57,034 nt of DNA from Stentor coeruleus (lineage: Eukaryota; Ciliophora; Heterotrichea; Heterotrichida; Stentoridae), in contig MPUH01000400.1 in NCBI GenBank assembly GCA_001970955.1, forward strand, positions 1 to 57,034. The letters run 5' to 3'. This document shows, piece after piece, positions 29,028 to 39,786 of this stretch; within the stretch, counting starts at the first letter, position 1, and every line of letters starts with the position of its first letter. The translations under genes were made by a program, and so were the position numbers. The notes beneath the pieces were generated by a model. It had not been told where the DNA came from. It saw only the letters and a program-made list of their open reading frames with translations, and did not search any database.

Positions 29028-31655
29028 ATGGGTTGTGTCGTAAGCAGAGGTACAGCAGAAACGGTCTTAGGCCAGCTTTCACAAAAAAAGCAACGGATAA
29101 ACGAGCTCGAATCAATGCTATCAAAGCCAGTATCAATAGAAATGAAATACCTAAACAAAACATCAGATGACATAGACTTAACCCAAGAACTACGTATGAG
29201 TGTTTACAACTTTAAAACCTTATCAAGTAACTTTCCTGTTGACTCTACCAAATGCAATAGTATAATAGCAAAGCTCACAGCAAGTATAAACAATTTTACA
29301 AGTGATCATGAATATGTTACTTTAAAACTTGAAGAATCAGACTATGAAAAAAAAATCGTCGAACATTTCGTCAATCTTGTAGACACCATGAAAGAACTTG
29401 ATAAAGACTTAGCTCAAAAAATTAACAACAAATCTCAAAGCTTAGGGAAAATCCTCACAACAGGTCAGCATACAGCTTTACTTGCAGATCTTGATAAAAT
29501 CAAAGCTCAACAGATTCAGATGAGTTCATTTCGTGGTGGGAACTTTGATAGTATTGCTATGAGGATTACTACAAGACTAGATCTTGATAAAGATTTAGAA
29601 GTTATTCAAACTAAGCTTGAAGCCAAACAACACTTTGATTCGCTTAATATGGAAGATACTGAGTCACAAGAGTTGAAAAATGAGATTACTTTGCTAAGAA
29701 ATCAGAAAAATGATTTAGAAAGAGCTTGGGATATGGTTAGGATAAATACAAAAAGCAAAGCGGCGGAAATAGCGCAGTTTCGTGAACAAGTTGAGAAAAT
29801 CAGACCTGTTCATGATGATATTGAGGCTCAGGTGTTAGAAATGCGAGCAAGAAAAGAGGATTTTGACACAAGTATGACTCAGATCCAAGAACTTAATATG
29901 CTGATAACAGAAATAAACCAGAATATTATAGAGAAGAATTTAGAACTTCAAGCTAAAATACAAGAAAACCATATGAAAAACAAAGATTATAAAGAATCTG
30001 AAGAGTTGCGAGGTGTAATAAATGAAAAAATTCAAGAAAAAGCTGATTTTGAAGCTAAAATTGCTAAGCTTGAAGATGATACTCTTGCTGAAGCGGTATA
30101 TCCAGGTTATAATGATGATATGGATAAACTATCTAAAATAAACAGTTATCTTGATGATTTATCAACACAGTCATTAGAAAAATCTGAAAAAATAGCTGAA
30201 CAAGAAAGATTACATATTTCTAAACTTCAAAGTATGATTATATCGAGACTAAAATACTCTTTAAACAATTATATAGACACATATTTTAGTAAGTGGAAAT
30301 GGATCGTAGAAAAAGATAAAGCTCAAGATATTGGTAATGTAACTGATATAAGTAACATAAGTGATATGCCAGATATGGAGAGTTTAAATCTTGATGATAT
30401 AAAATTCGCAAGACAAAGTATTGAAGAAGAAAGTAAAGAGCTTATAGAAAACAATGAGATAATAAAAAACATTAAAGAAACCAATGAAAAACCTATGAGC
30501 GTTGTCAATCTTTTTAAGTTTTTAGAAGAACTTATGGATAAAAAGTATGAAACTGATTTAAAAGATATTAAAGAAGGAAGGATGCCTAGAACAATGACTG
30601 AGTTTATCCAAGAACATTTACTAAGAGTGTTTGGGATTGCAAAAATTGCTAATAGACAGTTGGCTTCAATTGTACCAGCATTAAAGGAACTGCATCAACA
30701 AAAAGATCATTATGGGATTTTGTATTGCAGGCTTTTTCAGATTTTTGACCCTCATCCTATAAATTTACATATGGCAATTTTTATAACAAAAGCTAGATAT
30801 CAGTTTGGGATTATTAAAGAAAAATATGAAAAAACAGCTAAACCATCTGGTGGAGGAAGAAATACTAGAGATCTTACTAGAGAAGCTAAAAGTGGAGGAT
30901 TTGCTTTTGCTACTGATGTGATTGATTTAATTACAACTATGTTTGAAAATCATAAAGCCCTTGGGGTTAAAACTTTAAGCCTTTTAAGACCTGATAATTT
31001 GTCATTAGAAGAATATGTTGCTTTTATGATATGTCAGAAGATTATTAGAATTGGCAAAACTGTGGAAAGTGTTTTTAATTTGATTGATAAAGATGGTAGC
31101 AAGACTATTGATAAGAAAGAATTATTTATGTTTGCTAGGAATGCTGTTGATTTGTGGGTTGATGAGGGAGATATGAATAAATGCTTTTCATCGCTTGTAA
31201 CACCAGGTACAGATGAGATTCCAAAAGATGTCTTTATAAGTCGTTTCAGTATAAAAACATTCCAAGACCTAACCCGTAATCAAAACTATGTTGTTTCCAA
31301 GTCAAAGTTTCTTAGATCTTTAGTGAAAATCTATAAATATGTTCATAAAAGCGACCTTGCATCAATGAACTCAATACTTGGTGGTTATCCAAACGAATTA
31401 TCCAAGCAGGATTTTGCAGCATTGTTAAATGAGATTAACCCAGAAATGGTAAAATATTCCGATAAGTACTTTAGTGAAGGTGCGAATTCAAATACGTTTA
31501 TAACTCATCAAGCTTTTCTCAAAGTCATATCAAAAAATGGTCTTGGAGCTTTTAAGAAAAGTCCTTTTGCTATTGCTGATCTTTATAAAGGCTTAGAAGA
31601 GAAAAGACTTAAGACTAATTTGGATGATTCTGTGCTTAAGACAATAGTTAAGTAA
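29028..31655 (+). CDS. Acylated EF-hand coiled-coil protein
   Basis: 875 residues, single exon. The N-terminus MGCVVS is a classic N-myristoylation (G2) plus palmitoylation (C3) signal, so the protein is likely membrane-attached. Residues about 10-450 are mostly coiled coil. The C-terminal half is helical and contains one canonical EF-hand loop at about 687-698 (DKDGSKTIDKKE), followed by degenerate helix-loop-helix segments. No known family comes to mind. Ca2+ could control membrane-linked cytoskeleton through it; Stentor-type cells contract via Ca2+-binding filaments, but that link is only an idea. Start chosen by the acylation motif and the usual leader. Confidence 0.75.
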   Translation: MGCVVSRGTAETVLGQLSQKKQRINELESMLSKPVSIEMKYLNKTSDDIDLTQELRMSVYNFKTLSSNFPVDSTKCNSIIAKLTASINNFTSDHEYVTLKLEESDYEKKIVEHFVNLVDTMKELDKDLAQKINNKSQSLGKILTTGQHTALLADLDKIKAQQIQMSSFRGGNFDSIAMRITTRLDLDKDLEVIQTKLEAKQHFDSLNMEDTESQELKNEITLLRNQKNDLERAWDMVRINTKSKAAEIAQFREQVEKIRPVHDDIEAQVLEMRARKEDFDTSMTQIQELNMLITEINQNIIEKNLELQAKIQENHMKNKDYKESEELRGVINEKIQEKADFEAKIAKLEDDTLAEAVYPGYNDDMDKLSKINSYLDDLSTQSLEKSEKIAEQERLHISKLQSMIISRLKYSLNNYIDTYFSKWKWIVEKDKAQDIGNVTDISNISDMPDMESLNLDDIKFARQSIEEESKELIENNEIIKNIKETNEKPMSVVNLFKFLEELMDKKYETDLKDIKEGRMPRTMTEFIQEHLLRVFGIAKIANRQLASIVPALKELHQQKDHYGILYCRLFQIFDPHPINLHMAIFITKARYQFGIIKEKYEKTAKPSGGGRNTRDLTREAKSGGFAFATDVIDLITTMFENHKALGVKTLSLLRPDNLSLEEYVAFMICQKIIRIGKTVESVFNLIDKDGSKTIDKKELFMFARNAVDLWVDEGDMNKCFSSLVTPGTDEIPKDVFISRFSIKTFQDLTRNQNYVVSKSKFLRSLVKIYKYVHKSDLASMNSILGGYPNELSKQDFAALLNEINPEMVKYSDKYFSEGANSNTFITHQAFLKVISKNGLGAFKKSPFAIADLYKGLEEKRLKTNLDDSVLKTIVK

Positions 31656-31900
31656 GCATTATGGGTTAAGAATTAGAAATTTTTATATCTCTTTGGATGT
31701 GTATATATATTAAAAGTATCTGCGTAGGTTTTATATTTATAAATATTCTTATATACCAAGTTAATTTTTAAGGTTTGATATGTGCAGGCTAGATAGAACT
31801 ACCAAATAAATATAGGAAATAGAAAAACTATCTACATTACCAAAATTTCCATGTTAAATTCAACGAGCACATAAACATAATTTACTTGTAATTTCTATAC

Positions 31901-32497
31901 ATGTCCAGTCTAATAACCTTAAAAAAACCTGAACTAAGAAAAACTCGTAGGCTCAACATCCTCAATGTGAAAATGAATATAGAGCCACATAAGACCATAT
32001 TTTCAACCCTAGACCCTGAAAGTTCTTCTTTAAGCCCTAAATATTATCATCTAATCACTGAAAGTCAAAGATTCCATAAAGACAAAAAACTAGAATCCCG
32101 AATCCCATTACCTCTCTTACAAGGACAATACAAAAAAATGTCCCCTCGAAAAATCTCTCCAATAAGCTTAGAACTAAGCAAAATAATCCGTGATCCCATT
32201 CACACAAATTTTCGCAAAAAAAGAATCCTCAGTACAGACTCTGGCTCTCTTACAAAACGAAGTCGAACAAACTCTAAAATTATTTCTAGAGAAAATCCTC
32301 AAGCCCAAACTTCTACAATAGATTCCTTATTGCAAACAAATAAAATAAGACTGTTTAGTAAAAGTCCACGGTCTTTAATATCAGTTACTGAAGCTTATTA
32401 TAGAGAAAAATTCTCAAAAACCCCAAGGAAGTTCATCTATAATTCTAGAAATGCTTCAGAAAGTTTATTAAAAAAAATAAAGCCTAGTTTGAAATAA
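31901..32497 (+). CDS. Basic Ser/Pro-rich protein
   Basis: 198 residues, single exon, strongly basic with many S/T-P sites (for example SPRKISPISLELSK, FSKSPRS, FSKTPRKF). It looks largely disordered and could be a CDK or MAPK target or a microtubule- or DNA-associated protein. No family recognised. The frame is open throughout, starts at the first ATG and is followed 24 bases later by the FYVE-kinase gene on the same strand. Confidence 0.6.
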   Translation: MSSLITLKKPELRKTRRLNILNVKMNIEPHKTIFSTLDPESSSLSPKYYHLITESQRFHKDKKLESRIPLPLLQGQYKKMSPRKISPISLELSKIIRDPIHTNFRKKRILSTDSGSLTKRSRTNSKIISRENPQAQTSTIDSLLQTNKIRLFSKSPRSLISVTEAYYREKFSKTPRKFIYNSRNASESLLKKIKPSLK

Positions 32498-32521
32498 TAA
32501 AACTTAGCGAATAATTATAAA

Positions 32522-33697
32522 ATGGAAGTTGTTGGAAGTTTTTTCAAGCCTAAAAGCAAATGTGCGAGCTGCCAGAAAAGTTTTGGCTTCCATCGTAGGA
32601 GAAAGTGTGAGACATGCAGTATTTAATATATAGAAAAACTATACTGCAAGAATTGTAGCGTGAAAATCAAAAGGCAAAATAGTCGCTTTAGAAAAAATCG
32701 ATACTGTAACACTTGCTATGAAGAAACTTCTTCTATAAAATCTTCAATTCAGTCTTTTAATTCAAAAGAAACTTTTATATCAAGAGATTTAGTATCATAT
32801 ATTTAGTTCGAATCTGAAAAATTAAAACTTAAAATAAACGAATGCAATCCTGAAGAAGTATATAAAATAGGAAGTAAAATTGGTGAAGGGGGATCTGCAA
32901 TTGTTTATCATGCAAAACATATAGAAAGTGGAGAAGAATATGCTATAAAAAGAGTTATGATACAAAATCTTGCCCAAAGAGAACAGATTATTAATGAAAT
33001 GGCGATTTCTGAGATGAGTTTACATAAGAATGTTATAAAAATCCAAGAAGCTTTTGAGTATAATTTTAGTTTGTGGATTGTTAGTGAGCTTATGGTATGT
33101 TCGCTTAATGATTTGATTATTGATATGGGAAGCCAGATTGATGAAGATGTTATTGCGTATATTTTACATGAAGTATGTAGTGGATTATTAATTCTTCATA
33201 CAAATCAACGTATACATAGGGATATAAAAAGTGATAATATCCTTATTTCTGAAGATGGGTCAATTAAAATTGCTGACTTTGGATGTGCGGCACAGTTATT
33301 TGAAGAGGAAAGCCAACGTAAAACTATTATTGGGACTCCTGTGTGGATGGCTCCTGAACTAGCTTTGGGAGAAACTTATGATATGAAAGTTGATATTTGG
33401 GGACTTGGGATTTTAGCGTTGCTGTTAGCTGATGGTGAACTTCCTTATGCCCATGAATCACCAATGAAAATTCTAATGCTTATTAAGGATAATCCTTCTC
33501 CTATACCTCGATTTCCAAGCAAATGGTCAGAAAGTTTTCTGGATTTTATTAGTTCTTGCTTGCAAAAAAACCCACAAGATAGACCTGATGCTCATCAGGT
33601 AGGCTTTCATCAGTTTATTCATGATTTGCCGAAAAGAAATAAAATTAAGTTCTATGCACTTCTTGATAGTTGGAGAAATGATACTGAAAATAGCTAA
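32522..33697 (+). CDS. FYVE-like zinc finger + STE20/PAK-type kinase
   Basis: 381 residues from three exons; 15-nt introns at 32619-32633 (GTATTTAATATATAG) and 32792-32806 (GTATCATATATTTAG). Exons 1-2 encode a FYVE-type finger: CASCQKSFGFHRRRKCETC, KKLYCKNC, RYCNTC. The basic RRRKC patch stands where FYVE domains have R(R/K)HHC for PI3P binding. After a Ser-rich linker comes a STE20/PAK kinase: GEGGSAIVYHA, YAIKRV, HRDIKSDNI (a PAK-like HRDIKSDN), ADFGCA, GTPVWMAPE. All catalytic residues are present. By inference the finger places the kinase on PI3P-bearing endosomal or phagosomal membranes. Without splicing, the finger and the kinase would not be in one frame. Confidence 0.85.
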
Positions 33698-34010
33698 TTA
33701 TTTTATTAAGCAGTAAAGTTTTTTTATTGAAGAAACAAAATTTATGGGTTGGGATTTTTTAAAGTTTTTATTTTTGTTAGAGTTTTATGTATGAAAAATA
33801 TAATTGATGCTTAGACAAGCTGGACAATAGTCAAGAGTAATTCCTAACTAATACTAATAATTGAGGCTTAGGATTGATTTCCTTGAAAAAATTCACTAAT
33901 CTTCTTCTTAACTTCACCTTTTCATATCATCAAACCTGTGTTCTCTATTCATAACCAAAATTATTCAACCTAACTTTTCAATTAAAAATCCCCACATATT
34001 AGTTATAAAA
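33698..34010. other. Spacer before the OGDH relic
   Basis: G-rich and then C-rich intergenic sequence. No feature supported. Confidence 0.45.
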
Positions 34011-34855
34011 ATGTTCAGAGTATTCAAAAGGCTTAATTCAATTCTAACAAAATTTCCTTCAAGAAGCAGTTCTTACTATATGAAAAAAATGTATGATCAC
34101 TTGATGAATATGCTATACCTATAAGAATCCCAGGAAGCTTAAAAGTTGAAAACATATGGTTATGATAGACAAGGTGCTGAGCATTCATCAGGGAGAATTA
34201 AAAGAAGACTTGAATTATCAGGAGATGATCATTATGTTTTCCCAGTTAAAAAGCTTAAAGAGCGTAAGCAGATATATTATAACAATATACAAGTTGTCAT
34301 GCCTACTAACCCTGCTAATTATTTTCATATGCTCAGAAGGCAGATAAGAAGAAAATTTAGAAAGCCTATATTTGTATTCTCCCAAAAAGACTTTTAAGAC
34401 ATAGAGATGCTATTTCTAATATTGAAGAATTTTCTGCTGATAGAGTATCTAGATTATATGAAGATATGGCAAATGATCTTGCCCAAGATTCTAGGATTAG
34501 AAAAGTTATATTGTGTTTTGGGTAAGTTTATTATGATCTTGCTGAAGAAAGGAGAAAAAGAGGTATAGAAGATATTGTTATTTGCAGAGTTGAACAGATT
34601 GCTCTATTTCCTTTTGATAAGGTATAAGGTTTAGGGAAAAGTTATAACAATGCACAGTTTCAATGGGTGAAAGAGGAACCTTTGAATATGGGATCTTAGA
34701 ATTATGTTATACCTAGGATTAATACGTCGCTTAAAGAACTTGGGTTTAATAAGGTTTTAGCTGTGTCAAGAGTTCCTTATGCTGCTGTAGCTACAAGAAA
34801 TACTTCTTGGCATATTAAGCAGTTATCTGAAATCTTAGATAAGGCTATGAACTAA
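34011..34855 (+). pseudogene. 2-oxoglutarate dehydrogenase E1 relic with internal deletion
   Basis: The 5' end reads like a mitochondrial presequence plus the N-terminal E1 block (FPSRSSSYYMKKMYDHLM, cf. SGTSSNYVEEMY). It then jumps directly to the E1 C-terminal third: YGYDRQGAEHSSGRIKRRLE (the GYDG-GPEHSS-RIER block), NPANYFHMLRRQIRRKFRKP, then in a second frame RHRDAISNIEEF, WVKEEPLNMG and RVPYAAVATRNTSWH. Several hundred codons of the thiamine-diphosphate core are missing. Breaks: TAA at 34122 and 34140, a frameshift near 34395, TAA at 34523 and 34625, TAG at 34697. None of the stops fits a 15-16 nt intron. The protein cannot be made, and a functional copy must lie elsewhere. Confidence 0.85.
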
Positions 34856-34959
34856 TTTAGTTTAAGATAGAAAGAATTAGGGTTTGAGGGTTTTTTAGTA
34901 GATGATGATGATTTGGGTTTTCGTTTGTTGCTCTGTGATATCTAATATGTATTAAATAA

Positions 34960-36639
34960 ATGGTAAAGTCTCGGCTTTTAAGGGACAAATCTGCAAGATT
35001 CAACCCTTTAAAGGCTAAGCAAACTGAATTACTAAAAGAAAACATACCATCTAGCGTAATTTCTAAACAGCTTCGTAGTGGAGAAAGTTTAACGCGTGAA
35101 CTTGCCTGTATAGCCGTAGCAAATCTCCCAAGTTTGCCAGAAGGTTCTGATATACTAAAACTTATAGTCGAAAGAATCACAGACACTGAACCAGCTGTTC
35201 AAGCTGCAGCTCTTCATGCAGCAATAAACTTATCAGAATCATATTGGCAAGATCTTCTAAACTTAGGGATTATCCAAATACTCAAACCTATAATTTCAAC
35301 ATATATTATAGATGAACATATGTTTTCTAATAAACAAGAAAAGCAAATATGTCATTCTTTAGTCTCTAATGCTTTATATTTACTTAGTGCTCTTGGTATT
35401 GAATGTGAAGCTTTACTTGAAGAATTCTCAACTGGGGATCTATTTTTACAATGTGTTCATGCGGTGATGTCTAAAAATAAAACTTTAGCCCTTCCTGCTA
35501 TTGACTTGTTAACTTTGTGTGTTGAATCAAATTATCGGGTTAGTCAAAAACTTGTTGCTGAGTATTCATTTAAGTTTTTTGGTTTAATTAGAGATTTAGA
35601 ATCAGAGATGAAAATGGCTGTGGTTGGGTTAATGAGTTTAGCTCTGCAGGAAACGAAAAATTATGATGAAATTTTTAAGTATGCTTTACCGATTGTTTTG
35701 GATATGATATCAGTTGATATACATGAAGAGTTTTTAATGAATGTTTCTACAAGATTAGCTGATAACAACTTTAAAGCTCAAGAACATTTTTGGATATTAG
35801 AAGCTAGAGCTCAACAAACTAGTCTTGAAACTTTAACTAACCTTTTAAGTGTAGATGAAGATGAAGAACCTTTAGTACTTAACCATCTTACTTCAGAAAA
35901 CATAAAATTTATAGCAAGGTCAGCAAGTGGGGTAACTAAAGATATGTTACAATCTTTATTCACTCATCCTGAACTCATATCCACAATGTTATCTCTTCAA
36001 TGTTCAGCTTTTTCATGTATACAGAATCTTATACTTAACACTTCTTGTTTATCAAATCATTCAAATGAAATATGGGTAGTTTTAATTGATAACTTAGATC
36101 GAGCCCTTGAGTTTTCTGAAGAAGAAACTGAGTTCCAAGAAAATCTCATTGAACTTTTAGAAATTGTCAGTAAAAACATGTGCGCCATATGTAAAAAATA
36201 CCCTGATTCTATAGTAAATTTAATATAGGCCGAAAAAATATATTATATTCCACTTGTATTACAAGGAATTTATAAAGAGAATATTGAAGCTAGCGAAAAT
36301 CTTCTTGGTGTACTTTCTGTGCTTGGAAAAGAACAATTGAGTTTACAGACTGCAGAAGAAATTGCTAGAGTTTTAGTTAAATGTTGTGGAAATGAAGAGA
36401 TTGAAATTGCTACTGAAGCTTTGAATGTGTTTTTTGATGTATTTTGTGATGAGAGGTATGATATTGTTTTAGAAAATTTAGGGGTTGTTGATATGATGAG
36501 TAGGGGGATTGATGGGTTTAGGAAAAAAATTAGACAGTGTCAGGATGATGAAGTTAGAGAACATGCGGAAGAGGCTTATGAGAATTTAGTTGAGTTTGTT
36601 AAATATAAAATACAGCATCAGAGAGAGAATATTAGATAA
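34960..36639 (+). CDS. HEATR3: HEATR3 / SYO1-like ribosomal-protein import adaptor
   Basis: 554 residues from two exons; a 15-nt intron lies at 36214-36228 (GTAAATTTAATATAG). Armadillo/HEAT repeats throughout. The N-terminus MVKSRLLRDKSARFNPLKAK is a basic start like the HEATR3/Syo1 KSR-RRFR segment; then LTRELACIAVANLPSLPEG and AVQAAALHAAINLSESYW (family: EVRECACAGLARL, AVRETAAGALRNLS). The end, TEALNVFFDVFCDERYD followed by YENLVEFVKYKIQHQR, matches the closing block of human HEATR3 (DVLMDAFAD..., RRFIAYQETVEKR). SYO1 chaperones uL18 and uL5 into the nucleus for 5S RNP assembly. The long acidic loop of yeast Syo1 is not obvious, so the protein is a little short (human about 680). Confidence 0.75.
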
Positions 36640-37535
36640 GTTATATATGAGATTTGTTTAAGGTGTTTATGCATTTAGAAATTATATTTGATATACAATT
36701 TCTGTTGTTGTTTCGGAAAAATTGTATTTTCTTGTCAAAAAGTTTATATATAGTTAAGATAAGATTATTATTTTGTAAATGCAAAGGGTTTGTTGTAGCT
36801 ATTTTTAAGGTTGCTGATGAAAATAATACAGAAATTATAGGAATTTTTACTTGAAGATTTTTTGATAAAAGATTAGGCTGAAAACTGTGTTGGGGATTGT
36901 TATTATATCAAGTGAAAATTCTGGTGGAATTTTACTGGAGTAGGCAAGTGGGATATTGATAGAATATGATAATTTTATATATTTGTAAGGAAGAAAGATA
37001 GATTTTGTTGGTATTAATTAAATAAGTTATCACTTTTTATTAATGTAGATATTATATATCTTCATAAAAAAAATAAGTGCATATTTTACATANTTATCAC
37101 TTTTTATTAATGTAGATATTATATATCTTCATAAAAAAAATAAGTGCATATTTTACAAAGGTTAATTTAATTGAAAACTAGTTTNATATATCTTCATAAA
37201 AAAAATAAGTGCATATTTTACATAAAAGCATTCTTTAATAATAACAATATTTTTTCCTATCACCAAATTGAATATCTATATTCACCCTAATAAAAACCAA
37301 ACCCTATCACCATCCTAAATCCCACCACAACATCTCCAAAACCCACAAAATATCCAAAACTCTAACCTCAATCATATCTTCTCTCTTTACTCAAAAAATC
37401 ATCTCATTCACCCTCAAATCACAGCTTATCTTCCCTAAACCATTTCTTCATTTTCTTCCTCCTAATCAAAACTCATAAACTTAATCCCATAACCTAATCA
37501 TTCCAAATATAAAAACTCATCTAAAAATAATAGAA
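36640..37535. other. Spacer with two N and a repeated 65-bp block
   Basis: No gene is supported. A block of about 65 bases (TTATCACTTTTTATTAATGT to TTTTACA) occurs at 37027-37092 and 37094-37158, separated by N 37093. Its last 40 bases recur from 37186, after N 37185. From 37261 to 37440 there are 2 G against about 62 C in 180 bases, the G-poor leader of RPN10. Confidence 0.7.
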
Positions 37536-38546
37536 ATGGAAGCCACAGTGATATGCATTGACAATTCCGAATACGCCCGCAATGGTGACTACTCTCCAAA
37601 CCGATGGGAGTCTCAACAAGAAGCCGTAAACATGATAGCCGGGACAAAAACCAATGAAAACCCAGGTAACTCTGTAGGTGTCCTAGCAATGGCCGGCACC
37701 CGTGCTGAAGTCCTAGTTTCTCCTACAAATGACATGGCAAAAATCCTCCAAGCCATGTACGACATCAAAATCCATGGAAACATCGACTTTTATTCATCCT
37801 TACAAATAGCCCAACTAGCTCTTAAACATCGTCCAAACAAAGAGCAGCGTCAAAGAATCATAGCTTTTGTATGTAGTCCTGTACGTCACGATTCAGAAAA
37901 ATTTCGTCAAATAGGTCATTCACTTAGAAGAAACAATATAGCTTTAGATATAGTATGTTTTGGATGTATGGAAGAAATTGAAAAACTCCAAGAACTTCAA
38001 AAAAATGTTAACAATGGAGATAACTCTCATTTTATATCTGTTCCCCCTGGACTTGGACTTTTATGTGATGCTTTAGTTAATACACCTGTTTTACATGGAG
38101 GATCTGGGCAGATGTTTGAAGAACATGGTGGTATTGACCCTAGTCTTGATCCTGAATTAGCAACTGCTTTAAGATTAAGTTTGGAGGAACAGAAAAAAAA
38201 ACAAGAAGATGAAGGGACAAAAGTTGAAGCACCAGCTGTATCTGTTGCAGAAGATGAAGAAGAAAAATTGTTACAAGAAGCTATTAGAATGTCGTTGATG
38301 TGTGATAATGAACAGAAAGTTGAGGAAAAAGTTGAGGATAAGATGGAAGGAGTTGAGGAACAGGATCATTTTGAAAATGCTGATTTTTTGAAGGATATGC
38401 TTACGTCGGTTGAAGGAGTGGATATGAATGATCCGACTATACAGGAGACGTTGAAAATTTTGAAGATGGAAGGAAGGGAGGAAAAAAAAGAGGAGGAGAG
38501 GAAAGATGATGTTATGGAAGAGGATAAAAAAGATAGTGATAGTTAG
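37536..38546 (+). CDS. RPN10: RPN10/PSMD4, proteasome ubiquitin receptor
   Basis: 336 residues, single exon. Residues 1-190 are a von Willebrand A domain with the family start MEATVICIDNSEYARNGDY and NFYSSLQIAQLALKHR-like blocks. Two ubiquitin-interacting motifs follow: DPELATALRLSLEEQ (about 208-222) and EKLLQEAIRMSLMC (about 238-251). The tail is Glu/Lys/Asp-rich. RPN10 sits in the 19S lid-base interface of the 26S proteasome and binds polyubiquitin on substrates. Of the genes here it is among the most certain. Confidence 0.95.
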   Translation: MEATVICIDNSEYARNGDYSPNRWESQQEAVNMIAGTKTNENPGNSVGVLAMAGTRAEVLVSPTNDMAKILQAMYDIKIHGNIDFYSSLQIAQLALKHRPNKEQRQRIIAFVCSPVRHDSEKFRQIGHSLRRNNIALDIVCFGCMEEIEKLQELQKNVNNGDNSHFISVPPGLGLLCDALVNTPVLHGGSGQMFEEHGGIDPSLDPELATALRLSLEEQKKKQEDEGTKVEAPAVSVAEDEEEKLLQEAIRMSLMCDNEQKVEEKVEDKMEGVEEQDHFENADFLKDMLTSVEGVDMNDPTIQETLKILKMEGREEKKEEERKDDVMEEDKKDSDS

Positions 38547-39018
38547 GTAAGATGATATGAGTTTGAAGATTTTTTGAGTTTAGGATGTGTGAGATTGGGT
38601 TTAGATTTTTTATTTGTGGTGATAGGTTANTAAGATGATATGAGTTTGAAGATTTTTTGAGTTTAGGATGTGTGAGATTGGGTTTAGATTTTTTATTTTA
38701 TTACCTCAAAAAAAATTCATATATTAAATTTACTATACTAAATCTACCTAAACTCTCTACCATGAAAATATCTAAAAATAAATCTTCATCTAAACTTACC
38801 TAACACCATCCTTATTCAAAACCTTCCTCCAACCATAAAAATAATCTTAACTATTCAAAACCCTCAAATCTACATATCAATAACCCTTCATTCTCTAATC
38901 TTAACTCAACACAAACTTCTACTTTAAATAAAATCCTCTTATCAAAATTCTTTAACATTTAAATCCTTCCTATATTCCATACAAACAAAAATCCTCAAAT
39001 CTAAGATACACTAGAAAT
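38547..39018. other. Spacer with N, 68-bp repeat and abrupt skew flip
   Basis: A 68-base repeat sits at 38548-38615 and 38631-38698, with N at 38630 directly before the second copy. Between 38581 and 38700 there is no C and about 34 G. From 38701 to 38880 there is one G and about 45 C. No gene is seen. Confidence 0.7.
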
Positions 39019-39786
39019 ATGAGCATCGAAGAAGAATTAAGCTATATCCAAAAGTCAATCAGCACAGAAGCAGCCCAGCTTCGTCTACAACAAATCCTCA
39101 CCGACAAAATCCTCACAGGCGAGCTCCAGTCAATCCAAGCCCATGAGCTCCTTCAAAACATATCAGCCCAATTGACAAAATCTTTACTAGAATCAAAACT
39201 GTATCATATGATTAACACTGCCAAAATCCAAACCGAACTTGAAGGGAATTTTTCTATATCCAAAAGCATCTTAAATCTAAATGGGAATTTTGTATGGCAC
39301 GATAAAGCTACAGAGAAATTTTTTCAAATTTCTGAAAACAAGCTTTTAGGGTCTTCGTTTTTTTCACTAATAAATGCAAATAGTCTTAGGTATTTGTATT
39401 CGAAATACACTCAAGAAATATTCAAAAAGCATAAAAGGGTTATTATAAGTTATATACTTATAGATGGAAATGAACTTACTAGTAGATGTACTTTGGTTAA
39501 TTATTCACCTAGTCAAGGGATTTATAAAAAAGGAGTGTTTATTGAAACTAGATATTCTAGGCATAAGGTCATGAAATGGAATTCAAGTCTTTCTGTTTCA
39601 CCTATTATGGACTATTCAGATAATAATTTACTTTTTACTCCTTTGCAAATCACCCCAAGCTTGTTTACCCAACATCATGATGTTTGTGTTATGGATCTTG
39701 AAAACTTGAGGATTACACCGTTCTTGAAAGCAGACTCTCCTTATAAGAGAAGGAAGATTGAAGAATGCATTATTTCGGATTTTTAA
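39019..39786 (+). CDS. PAS-like domain protein
   Basis: 255 residues, single exon. A helical N-terminus (1-80) precedes a PAS-like core at about 85-170: ILNLNGNFVWHDKATEKFFQ, then KLLGSSFFSLIN and a beta-rich stretch VIISYILIDGNELTSRCTLVNY, the pattern of PAS sensor domains. The C-terminal 80 residues are polar and end with a possible nuclear localisation patch (KADSPYKRRKIEE). No output domain is present. Ligand or partner unknown. It could be a nuclear regulator, which is inference. Confidence 0.65.
   Translation: MSIEEELSYIQKSISTEAAQLRLQQILTDKILTGELQSIQAHELLQNISAQLTKSLLESKLYHMINTAKIQTELEGNFSISKSILNLNGNFVWHDKATEKFFQISENKLLGSSFFSLINANSLRYLYSKYTQEIFKKHKRVIISYILIDGNELTSRCTLVNYSPSQGIYKKGVFIETRYSRHKVMKWNSSLSVSPIMDYSDNNLLFTPLQITPSLFTQHHDVCVMDLENLRITPFLKADSPYKRRKIEECIISDF

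Noticed and set aside
34122-34699. Reassigned stop codons in the OGDH-like gene
   Set aside because: In-frame TAA and TAG might suggest an alternative code, but all other genes here end normally at TAA, TAG or TGA, and the locus also has a frameshift and a large deletion.
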